From: Acanthaster planci
Taxonomy: Eukaryota; Echinodermata; Asteroidea; Valvatida; Acanthasteridae
Reading direction: 5' to 3'
Assembly: GCF_001949145.1 (NCBI RefSeq)
Contig: NW_019091594.1
Span: 191,270 to 255,269, forward strand
DNA: 64,000 nucleotides
Shown here: positions 30,283-39,600 of the stretch, piece after piece
Position numbering within the stretch: the stretch's first letter is position 1
Layout of the letters: every line of letters begins with the position of its first letter
Notes under the pieces: model-generated
The model's database searches: none
What the model saw: only the letters and a program-made list of their open reading frames with translations
Told to the model about the DNA's origin: nothing
Made by a program: the position numbers and the translations under genes

Positions 30283-31143
30283 GAAAAGGTTCGCCATTGA
30301 CCTTACCGGACGCCTGCCCTGAACCAAGGCCAGAAACACCAGCATAATGGTAGTGGCGGACTATTTCAAGAAGTGGGTGGAGGCGTTTGCCCTTCCGGAT
30401 CAGACGGCCGAGACTGTGGCCAAGACCCTTGTGGAGCAGGTGATTACGTGCTTCGGGACACCCCTCGAGATCCACACGGATCAAGGGCGGGAGTTCGAGG
30501 CGGGCCTGTTCCGTTGGGTCTGCCAGTTGTTGGGCATCCACAAGACTAGGACAACTCCGTTCCACCCCCAGTCCGACGGCATGGTCGAACGGTTCAATCG
30601 TACCGTGAAGACCATGCTGAGCATGTTTGTGGATGAGAATAATCAGGACGACTGGGACGAACATCTTCCCTACGTCCTGATGGCCTACCGCTCCTCCCAG
30701 CACAATAGCACCAGGCTCACCCCGAACATGCTCATGCTCGGGAGGGAGGTGGGACTTCCCCTGGACGTTGTTGTGGGGTCACCGGAGGAACGGACGGAGA
30801 CTACCGAGCCACTAAATTATGTTAACGAGCTGAGAACTAAGTTCACGCGGGCTCACGAGTTTGCCCGGCGACACCTGAGGTGGACTCGGAGCTACCAGAA
30901 GCAGCAGTACGACCGTCGCGCCCAGGAGGGCGGGTTCGAGCCCGACCAGGTTGTTTGGCTGTACACCCCAAAGAAGAAGGTCGGCCGCTCCCCAAGCTGC
31001 AACGGTGGTGGGACGGACCCTTCGCGGTGCTACAACGCCTCAACAACGTGACCTACAAAGTGCAGCGTAGCGCCCGAGCAAAGGCTCAAATCATGCATCG
31101 CAATCGGCTCAAGCGCTACCTGGGCGACGTGCAGCTTGGATAG
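30283..31143 (+). pseudogene. Integrase catalytic core and GPF tail
   Basis: DDE residues are visible: Asp in RFAIDLTG (30299-30301), Asp in IHTDQGREF (30479-30481) and Glu in DGMVERFNR (30587-30589), with 35 residues between the last two. An in-frame TGA at 30320-30322 interrupts the core. MAYRSSQHNSTRLTPNML and KQQYDRRAQEG follow. Near 30990 the frame changes, and the other frame carries WWDGPFAVLQRLNNVTYKV, the GPY/F module, ending at TAG 31141-31143. I see no chromodomain. Confidence 0.9.
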
Positions 31144-31468
31144 TGGGAGCGCGCAGCCCGCGGAACCTTGGCCGAGGAGGCGCCAGAGCGGGCAGGGGGG
31201 CAAGGAGCCAGTGGATCCGGCCCTCAGTCCTGCCCGCGGGGGCCGTCTCCCCCCGTTGACGAAGGGACCGCACTGGAACCTATTGATGGGGTGAAGTCGG
31301 GGCACCCGGGCCGGAGCGGCGGCGTATCAAGCAGGGAGAATTCAGACACAAGCAGCCAGGGAGGCAGTGCGCCGGCGGAACCATCGCCGTGCGAGCCGGA
31401 GGTGGGGGGAGCACGCGCGATTCTGCTCCACGCTAACTCCTGAATTTCCCTCTGTTTCTCTCCTCAGG
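31144..31468 (+). other. Spacer between pol and the third reading frame, with possible intron end
   Basis: The pol frame stays open past its TAG to 31443 with Pro/Ser/Gly-rich, low-complexity sequence. It may be a read-through tail or an untranslated leader. It ends in a pyrimidine tract and splice acceptor. Confidence 0.5.
31447..31468 (+). promoter_or_regulatory. Candidate 3' splice site before the third reading frame
   Basis: TCCCTCTGTTTCTCTCCTCAG|G is followed directly by ATG at 31469. A long pyrimidine tract and CAG two bases before the start codon fit a spliced subgenomic message, as some Ty3/gypsy elements use for their third gene. The matching donor was not identified. Confidence 0.6.
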
Positions 31469-31786
31469 ATGGACCGGTTGGCCTGCCCCGGCTGTCGGCG
31501 GGAATTCCGTCAGCGGACCAATTTGCGGCGACACCTGAGGACGGCTTGTCCGGAGCTGTTTGCCGCCCGGCCCTATACCTGTGAGCGGGGGTGTGGTCGC
31601 TGTTTCTACCGCTCGGATGTGTGGGATCGGCACCACCGACACTGCGACCACGTCCTCGTCGGCCAGGTCAGGGAAGAGGATCCTGACGTCCTGGAGGTCT
31701 TCGCCAGTGATGGGGAGTTGGAGGGTGACGAGTTCCCCGAGGAGCAGCTATCCCCCCTGCCTGCCCTCGGTCAACTGCCGGGGTGA
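31469..31786 (+). CDS. ORF3a: two zinc-finger protein of the retrotransposon
   Basis: ATG at 31469 gives 105 residues. The first finger is LACPGCRREFRQRTNLRRHL followed by RTAC, a C2HC variant of the classical C2H2 spacing. The second, YTCERGCGRCFYRSDVWDRH then HRHC, is C2H2-like with an unusual first Cys pair. An acidic tail (EEDPDVLEVFASDGELEGDE) follows. There is no membrane segment or signal peptide, so it is not an envelope protein. It may be a nucleic-acid-binding accessory protein. It lies after pol and before the 3' LTR, in the sense direction. I do not recognise the family. Confidence 0.65.
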   Translation: MDRLACPGCRREFRQRTNLRRHLRTACPELFAARPYTCERGCGRCFYRSDVWDRHHRHCDHVLVGQVREEDPDVLEVFASDGELEGDEFPEEQLSPLPALGQLPG

Positions 31787-32541
31787 GCCCTCTCCGCCGG
31801 TGCCCTCTCGGCGCCGACGGCAGGGGTCGCAGAGCCGGCAGGTACGACGAGACCAGTCGGACTCGCCTTCCGGTGCGGCCTCGGGCCCCCGCGGCGGCCG
31901 CTGCGGCCGGGACCGCCCCCCTGCACCGCTCAGTAGAGACAGGGACACAGACTGAGGAAGAACCCCCAGCCCCGGTTTGGAGCGGGGGCCGTCGGAGTCT
32001 GCCCCCCGGTTCATGGGTGACATACGCGGGACGGGTCCGCCTGCAACTGGGGGTGCGAGCCACCCTGCAAGAGGAGTGGGCCACCAGAGATGTAGACACC
32101 ACGATGGACCCACCCCTCTGTGGGCATCACCACAACCAGTGGCGGTTGGAGGTAGCCCCCACTGGCTTGGACCGCCATAGCCACTGCCAATTCCAGACCC
32201 GGGTGGTTCACACTTATGAGGTCCCGGGCTGGATGTTGTACACCTTCGGCGGTGAGCCGTATGTGCAATACAGTGTCGACGCCAACTACACCGGGCAGCC
32301 GTCCCTGGGGGGCTTCTTACCCCCGGGAGCACCGCCTCCGACCCGGTACCCTGAGCAAGTTCCGTGGCAGTTCTGGGACCAGCTGTTCCGGCGGTCGGAG
32401 GTCCAGCGGGAGCCCCCTCCACTGCCCACCGGAGTCCGCCCCCTCGGAGCAGCGAGGCACCGCCGGGGGGTGACGCAGCGACCGGAGTCCCCCCCACACT
32501 GGACCCCTGGATCCCCCCATGGTAGCGGAGAAGACCCTTAG
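31729..32541 (+). CDS. ORF3b: Pro/Arg-rich reading frame, possibly continuing ORF3a
   Basis: This frame is open from 31729 to 32541 without an obvious ATG near its start, so it probably continues ORF3a after a frame change or is reached by splicing. The first third is Arg/Ala/Pro-rich. The rest is ordered-looking: GSWVTYAGRVRLQLGVRATL, MDPPLCGHHHNQWRLEVAPT with a nearby DRHSHC, and YEVPGWMLYTFGGEPYVQYS. The Cys/His clusters could bind metal. It ends in Pro-rich sequence 135 bp before the 3' LTR. No known domain recognised. Confidence 0.5.
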   Translation, partial: RVPRGAAIPPACPRSTAGVSPLRRCPLGADGRGRRAGRYDETSRTRLPVRPRAPAAAAAAGTAPLHRSVETGTQTEEEPPAPVWSGGRRSLPPGSWVTYAGRVRLQLGVRATLQEEWATRDVDTTMDPPLCGHHHNQWRLEVAPTGLDRHSHCQFQTRVVHTYEVPGWMLYTFGGEPYVQYSVDANYTGQPSLGGFLPPGAPPPTRYPEQVPWQFWDQLFRRSEVQREPPPLPTGVRPLGAARHRRGVTQRPESPPHWTPGSPHGSGEDP

Positions 32542-32661
32542 AACCCACCAGGCTTGTACTTGTTGCTTGGTTTCACTCTTTGTAAGCTGCGCAGGGGCGA
32601 CCGGGATGGCCTCGGGCTGGCCCGCCGGGTTGCGCCGCTTCGTTCGGGGACGAACAAGAGG

Positions 32662-32676
32662 CCTCGGAGGGGGTGG
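32662..32676 (+). promoter_or_regulatory. Polypurine tract
   Basis: A purine-rich CCTCGGAGGGGGTGG run directly abuts the 3' LTR, where plus-strand priming occurs in LTR elements. It contains a few pyrimidines, so the tract is imperfect. Confidence 0.55.
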
Positions 32677-32940
32677 TGTAGCGCCGGCGGGTCCGGCCAA
32701 TGGGGGCGCCAGCTCAGACCCGCATGGAGTTGGCTGGCTGCCCGCGCTGGTTGCAACGGCCCGCGGTTTTCCCGCCTCGTGCCTACGCAGTCCCTGCCGA
32801 GAGGAGCCATATTGGATTTGAGCTAAAAAGACGGATTATTTGTGGACGAGAGATTAAAGCAGACTTCCTGACAAAATAGCGAGTTGCGGCTGAGTGTCGT
32901 TCTTTACAGATTCGAACCCTGTTCAGGGAGACACGCTACA
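32677..32940 (+). repeat. 3' LTR (264 bp)
   Basis: It starts TGTAGCGCCGGCGGGTCCGG and ends GAGACACGCTACA. ATTAAA lies at 32853-32858. It is about 93% identical to the 5' LTR by hand alignment. Confidence 0.95.
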
Positions 32941-32999
32941 ATATGCATGTATATATATACATGTTATATATTGAACGATTTCATTTGTATCTTGTCATT

Positions 33000-33700
33000 T
33001 AAAGATTATCCTTCCAAAGTTCCAAGGATCGACATGATTGTTATTTCTGCAGTCAATCCCTATATGCTTGTCACCAGTGTGATAAATGCTTTGGATAGAA
33101 GTCTGATATAAAGAGGCACATGGAAAATATCCACGCTGGAGAGGAATCGTACATGAATGAAGTTGGCGATGATTCGGAATCTGATGAGGAGGTCGATGAC
33201 GAAACCTCGGAATTGGAAAAATGTCATCTCCCAAGATCAGCTGGCTGAAACCAGAGAAACAAACAGGGAGATGCAGGATGACAAATCTGACAAGTACGTC
33301 AATGAAGGTATGGATGAAGATCAAGCCAGGCAAAGGGCAAACAGACAGACCTTCTGGGTAGTCAAGCAAGATTTTTTGACAACTATAAGGAGTACTTCTG
33401 TCAGGTTTCTTACATTTTAAGGATAATGAAAATCACCAGGACATTGTGGATGATCTCGAAGGAAAACGTGATAAAGGCACGGAAGTCTATAAAGCCTTGA
33501 ATAGAGTTCTTGATAATACCTTTGATTTGTACCTGTTGAATCTGTCTGACTACACTACCCCTTGCACACAGTGGTTGCGACTGCTGACACACCCAACTTC
33601 CCGTGTGTGTTTGTGCATGACCAGAGGCCAGTTGGAGACTTGAAGCCGCTGGTGACAGTAGACATACATGTCCTTTTACACAGTATTGCTCAGAACAATA
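33000..33700 (+). pseudogene. C2H2 zinc-finger protein remnant with acidic segment
   Basis: A plus-strand frame reads CHQCDKCFG, a TAG stop, then KSDIKRHMENIHAGEESY (about 33067-33155), a classical CX2CX12HX4H finger interrupted by the stop. MNEVGDDSESDEEVDDETSE follows. Further downstream another frame gives DIVDDLEGKRDKGTEVYKAL. Frames change and stops occur, so it is a pseudogene or transposon remnant. It starts about 60 bp outside the retrotransposon target site and is not part of that element. Confidence 0.55.
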
Positions 33701-36247
33701 CATGCATGCTCAGAACTCGTAAAAATGACCAGAATGTTTGCTGCCACCAAGCATCTCAAAGCCTCCCATTGGATTAATCTGTTTCAAAATGTTTTAAATT
33801 TTTGTGCTTGGTTTTGAATGGGATAATTACTTTACAAATTTGTACATGGCATTTGTTGTCATTGTCATGATATATTTAATGATACCTCACAGCACTGTCA
33901 TCAAAACTGCATAGCAATAAAGGTCAAATAAGGTGACTACCATAAACATAAATGGGGCACACCCCTCTCTACTCACCCCATGTCGAAAACCCTGAATACA
34001 CTGCTATGCCACATCTGTGATGTGATCGAGCACAATGAGTCATTCCTGGAATCTTCATTTGAAAGAAGGTCTCAGAATAAAATGCCCTAACTTGAATCTT
34101 TTCATGTTTCAACTTCTGCTATTGTTGATTTCAAAGTTGTCTCATGGTTGGGATTTTAAGAGAAATGAAGTTGACAGCATAGACCTTTTGAAGCAATGAA
34201 ATTCAACAAATAGGCTTGGAACTACAAATGACTCAATTTGCTTGATCACATCACTTATGTGTATATACAGTATTTACATGATGTTGGTGATGCCTTCACG
34301 AAACATATTAACCTATGTGCATATTAATCTCAATTTTGAAATTTCAACATTTCCAATTCAAGGAGATTAGTCAAAACAAAAATACACAAAAGAGACAAAA
34401 GCCCATTCCATTCAACACATCACAGTTTGGGTAAATGTAAAGTTAACTTGTGATTTGTAATGACACCTTTCTGACATCATACTTTGACTCTCTTCTTCAT
34501 GTAAGTGTGGAAGAAAAAGTTATCAGAAGCAAAAAGCTATAAACACACACACAAATTAACTCAAACCCAAATAAAAACAGAAAAACATATACTAAATTGG
34601 GAGAATTAGAATTTGTAAGTATGATCTATTGGCAGACAATGGCAGTTTGGCATGTTGTAATTCAAAACCTAATAACGGGCTGACATAGCAAACCTTATGT
34701 ACATTTCTTGATGAAGTCACTGAATCCAAATAACCTATTAACAAAGTTTTACATAAAGGTAGGCACTGTGGATGCAGCTCTTGACAGCCGTGGTAATGGT
34801 CATAAAAAATGCAATATTTTTACATGTGAATTTTGTTGTTTGCAAAATGTATTTTCTCCCCTTTTTAATAGAGCACATACAGTATATGCTTACATGCAAA
34901 CAAGGTACAAACAGCACATTTCATTTAATGTAGGGAATCTCATGAGTTGAAAACTCAACATCGGCATGTACCACTTACAGAACAGCAAAAGGGTGTAACA
35001 AACTTTGCCCAACAGACTGGTCTAAACCACAGAAAGTGCCAAGTCAACACCAGATTTGGTGAAGAAACATTGCAAAATCGTTATCTGGGAAACTTTAACA
35101 GAAATTTATTAACAGATGTAAGTGAAAGTTCTTTTTTTCTCGTTCATTCGTTACTTTTATGCTTTAAAATTCTTTTTAATTATGACACATGTATGCCCTA
35201 TTGATCATGATACAGGTCAAACTGTTAATGCAGTGGATAAATGAGACTGAAATAAACTAAGCCTTTGAAATTGCTTTATTTCAATAAAATATTTTTCATT
35301 TCAAGGCAAATTGACTTATGAATTAGAAGAAAACAGAATGATGATAACTGGGGGCATAGTAGGGCTTAAATCTGCATCAATCCATCCCTCCAAAAATGTG
35401 AATAGGAAAGAATGTAACAAAGAATGAAAAAGTTGGGATCAGAAAAGGTAAAAAAAAAAAAACAAAAGCTGAAATAATCAGAGCATGAAATGAGAATACA
35501 GACAGGGTATAAGAACATTAAATTTTGTTTTTCTGTGTGACAAAAACAAAATCAGGAATTTTCAGTACAGTTAACTGTGCAATTTTCTAGAACACAAACA
35601 TTTTTTTCATCATTTTTTTTTCAACATCTTTCACAAACATTTCTTTACCTTTCAAACTATAGAATTTTTCTGTCCGACCAGTTGGACCTGTATTAATCAC
35701 TCTCCAATGCAAGGGCGTCAATCCCAGAGGGTGGGAGCATAATATCCCCCACTTTTATTGAGATGGTGGTGGAGGTGGGCTATTCCATCATTCCTCCACC
35801 TTTTTGGTGGTGAGAAAAATAATTAAACGGGATTGAGAAGATATCACTCAAAAAGGGAGAACAATTTTAAGACGCCATAAATATGCCATGTGGAATGCAT
35901 AAGCCTTGTGGCTAATACCACCTATGTGACTCTGCACAATGGTAGAAAAGCAGTATGTTCAGGAAATGGGACAATGCTTGCTCCTTTTTCCCTTCCCACA
36001 ATGCCTTTCTAGCATAGTGAAAATAGATGTGGTAATAGCAATAGCACTTACAGTACAGATTTACAGCAACATCAAGAACAATGGCCATATTGAGTCATAT
36101 GGTGTTCCCCCATCCCCAACTTTTCAAATATTTATGGCCAGAGGAGTCATCCCCTTACCTTTCCCAATATGCACCCCCTCCAATTTCTAGCACAGATTCA
36201 TGCCACTGCTCCTATGTATTACTGTTCCAAAATATTTAATGTAAAGT
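33701..36247. other. Intergenic, no gene recognised
   Basis: AT-rich sequence with short overlapping frames. No splice-bordered exon, tandem array or transposon end could be identified. Confidence 0.5.
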
Positions 36248-36253
36248 TTTATT
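36248..36253 (-). promoter_or_regulatory. Candidate polyadenylation signal AATAAA
   Basis: TTTATT on the plus strand reads AATAAA about 220 nt after the stop codon of the coiled-coil gene. Confidence 0.4.
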
Positions 36254-36470
36254 CAATCAAACAAGCAAATCCTCTACTACAGGTAAGGGTAGAAAAACAT
36301 GTCCTCCTGGCATACTACAACAGAAAATGCATCATCAAAAAGTGGTGAGTTTGCACTTAAAAAAAACTGATTGTTTTGAACACATCTGGTATTCTAAAAG
36401 CTTTGTTATGTCAATTGCTCCCACAACATTACAGTGATAGAAATAATATTCAATGACATGCATTCATCTT

Positions 36471-36607
36471 TCAGTCTTTAACATCAGCATTTTCCTCAGA
36501 AGATGAATGGGAGGATTGCAATGCCAATTGCTGGCGCGATTCCAGGTAGAATTCCAACATAGTAGGTGGTCTGGAGTCTGTGAGAGTCTTCCTTCCATGC
36601 CTTGTAT
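36471..36607 (-). CDS. Coiled-coil gene, last exon
   Basis: The acceptor CATTTATGTGTAG precedes ATACAAGGCATGG. The frame ends at TGA 36473-36471. It encodes TRHGRKTLTDSRPPTMLEFY and the acidic tail SSHSSSEENADVKD. Confidence 0.78.
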
Positions 36608-39600
36608 CTACACATAAATGATTATGTTTAATATTAAAGATAACACCATACAAGTACCTTTTAAGGCAGTAATATTGTTATTTATATTAGGATTCAATGT
36701 ACCTGTAGATATTCTGTGTAGTTATTTACAGAGGTACTGAGGACAATTTGGTTTTGATATTGTCCTTTCGAAAAAGTTTGCTGAAGGAAAGCAAACTGTC
36801 ACCTTTATATGTGCAAGAAAAGAGTAATTGAAGAGCATAATGGCAGAGTTGATCATAATGTTAAGAATGAATTTTCTAAAATTAAATTTATATGGATGAA
36901 ATTAGAACTCTTTTATCAATATCAAATTTTTTTGGAGGGGGATACAATGTATTGTGCTTAAAGCAATTCTGCATTTGTTTTGACTCGTGAACTATTATCT
37001 TTGAGTTTGAGCAAAATACATATTCCTGCATCCCTCTCAAAATCATACAAATTTATTTAAAAAAGTTTTGTTCCTCTTTGGTATTCAAAAAGACTGGACA
37101 TGAATCTTCTTCCATACTTCACATGAAATTGGAAAGAGTGTTAAAGAAAATGAACTATCCAATTACCCTCTCTACAGAAATGAATGCCAGCAAAGACAAA
37201 GGCTTTAGTTTTGGCATGTTTCTACAACTGTACACAGATGAGCTTGAACGGAAAATGTATTCCTCATTGAAGTAACATAAATCACAGATTATCCATTTGA
37301 TTACAACAACTCTGTGTGCTTACTTTTAGGTCTCCTATCAGCAACATCAGTGAGGAAGTGAGCAAGAACAATTAGTTCATTGTGCAGCCTCTCGGTGACA
37401 TGTGCAATGTTTTGCTCCCGCTTGTCAGTGCGTTTCTGCAGATCAGTAATGTCATCAAGAAGGATGCGATCTCGACCAGAGGACTCTTTCTGCATGAGTT
37501 TTTCCTTTTCCCATCCTTCAACAAGCCTGTCTAATGCAAAATTTATTATATTTATTCACAAACTTGCCAACAGACTACAATATATTTACCCAAAAGGTCT
37601 ACAAGAAAAGTCAAAAGAAAATGGAGATCCTTCATCTCCTTTAACTTGAACTCCTAGGAGTCCACACAATCAACTCTACTTATAGGGATTAATTAGCTTC
37701 ATACACAAACAAAGAGGGGCAATTGCATGATTGAGTGGGCATGACTCCAAATTTCAATTCCACAATTGCAAGCCATCATCCAGTTAATATTGTTGCCAAA
37801 TGAACATCAAAAAGTTGCAAAAGAGCAAGATATATAATAATTTTAATGCTTAGGGCCTACAATCGGGGATTGATTTTGGAGATGAAGCCTGACACAGAGA
37901 CAATGTCAAGTATTGGAAAAAGGCCTTGGGATAAAGGAAACAGCTTCACCAATTTCCTCAATTACATTTACGAACATTCAAAGCACTTGTTGACAATGTA
38001 GCCTAGTAACACTGCCAATCAGTTCCATAATTTGATACAAGTGTAAGAATGTGACTACCAAAAGGATGGGGTGGAAACTTCTCAGTTTGGAAGTGTTCTT
38101 CTTTTCTACTTTACAACTGGTTTATTTAAAAACTTTATATACAAGTATAAAAAGAACAAGATTTGAATGGGAAGGAGCAGTACTCAACCTGCATAAATAA
38201 ACACGAAAGGATATGTATCAATAGTGACATTGATGCTCAACACCTGTATAACATCAATGTTAGGTTGAAAACTTCATACCTTAATTCGTAGGGAGTACAT
38301 CTGGCCTATAACATTCGTGATTCATTTCACAAAATGTTTCCTGGACCAGCCCCCATTGTAAGAATGTGACTGGCAAAAGGATGGGGAGGAAACTTCTCAG
38401 TTTTACAGAGTTCTTCCTTTCTGGTTTACAACTGGTTTATTTTAACACTTTATATATAGGCATAAAAAGAACAAGATTTGATCAAGGATTTCATCAAGTT
38501 GAAGGCAAAAATGAAGTTTACAGTCAATTGTTTAATTGCCTCTTTGTTTTCTTCACAGTTATCTAGTTTAACATATTCTGTTACTCCCCCCCAAAAAAAT
38601 AAATAAATAAAAAGTCAAATTCAAATTCAATCAGTGAAATACAAAATCAATTTGACTTATTACAAATCAGTTCAGGCTTCTTACAATACAGAAGATTAGA
38701 GTTCTTTGTCATAAAAATGCAGAAAGGGTTTAGTTCTTTTTCATTGAGAAATACATGTAGTTTTCAGTGTACACATCCCTTATAATTAAGTTGGGGCTCC
38801 CACTGTGTCAACTCTGTTCGCTCAATTCTCGGCACTGCCCTTGGTTATTTGTGGGGTTTCTGTCCTCCAGATCAATTTTGTGACTCCCGGTAGCACGGGT
38901 AGCAGGGGGTTGACATAAAAAGGTGACCAATGACCATCTGAATTTAAAGAAATGGCAAAACCTTACAAGTACTACATTTCTAATTTGGAAAGAAAAAAGA
39001 AATTCCTGACCATAATTTAAATTTAAAAAATAATCCTTAATAGCTCTTGGATTAAATTATGCCGCCGAGTCCTTCAACCTTGACAAATTTATGTCTGTAC
39101 AATCAAATCACATCGAATTGCATCCACAAATTCTATTGATATTTTCAGTGAAGGAAGGGAACTTCATTTTACCAAACACCAATGAACTTACAGAATAATC
39201 TCCCATTATAAATAACGTATTTACAGTTACGAGTTTCTTCAGTGAAAAGTATTTGAGGTGGTTGAGTTCTGCTCCACGGCTCACCTTGACAACAAAATCT
39301 GACAGGCTGGGTTTTTCTCAGTTCTGTTCTAACCATGGAAGGTTAGTTGTTGCGTGAGACTCCTGAATTTGTGCCTACTTGGCAAATTGCCTCTAAATTG
39401 TGTCTGGCCAACGAGAAAACGCTTATGGCAGCAACTAAAATGTCATGCTGAAACAGCGGAATCATCTGACATTCTGACTCTCAGCCTAGCTATGGTACTT
39501 TCCACATCACTTTCATTTCACACTTCACTCCAACAAGCTCAAGCTAATTTTAAATAATACAAGAAGCAGCTTTTTGCCAGAACCTGGCTAACCTAATTTA

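Larger units (their letters stand above)
24894..32940 (+). mobile_element. Ty3/gypsy LTR retrotransposon, about 8.05 kb
   Basis: LTRs at 24894-25159 and 32677-32940 start TGTAGCG and end CGCTACA. They are flanked by ATAT on both sides (24890-24893 and 32941-32944), a 4-bp target duplication. A primer-binding site follows the 5' LTR. Internal order is gag, protease, reverse transcriptase, integrase, then an extra reading frame; reverse transcriptase before integrase is the Ty3/gypsy order. By hand alignment the LTRs differ at about 19 positions plus two single-base gaps, roughly 7%. The coding region has several frame changes, lacks RNase H and has an in-frame stop in integrase, so the copy is inactive. 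Its GC content is far above the flanking DNA. Confidence 0.95.

Noticed and set aside
31469-32541. Envelope gene of an errantivirus-like element
   Set aside because: No signal peptide, transmembrane segment or fusion-peptide-like hydrophobic stretch; the visible motifs are zinc fingers.
31668-32810. Overlapping long frames on both strands in the 3' part of the Ty3/gypsy element
   Set aside because: High GC content removes stop codons in all frames. Only the sense frames with zinc-finger or ordered sequence were kept.
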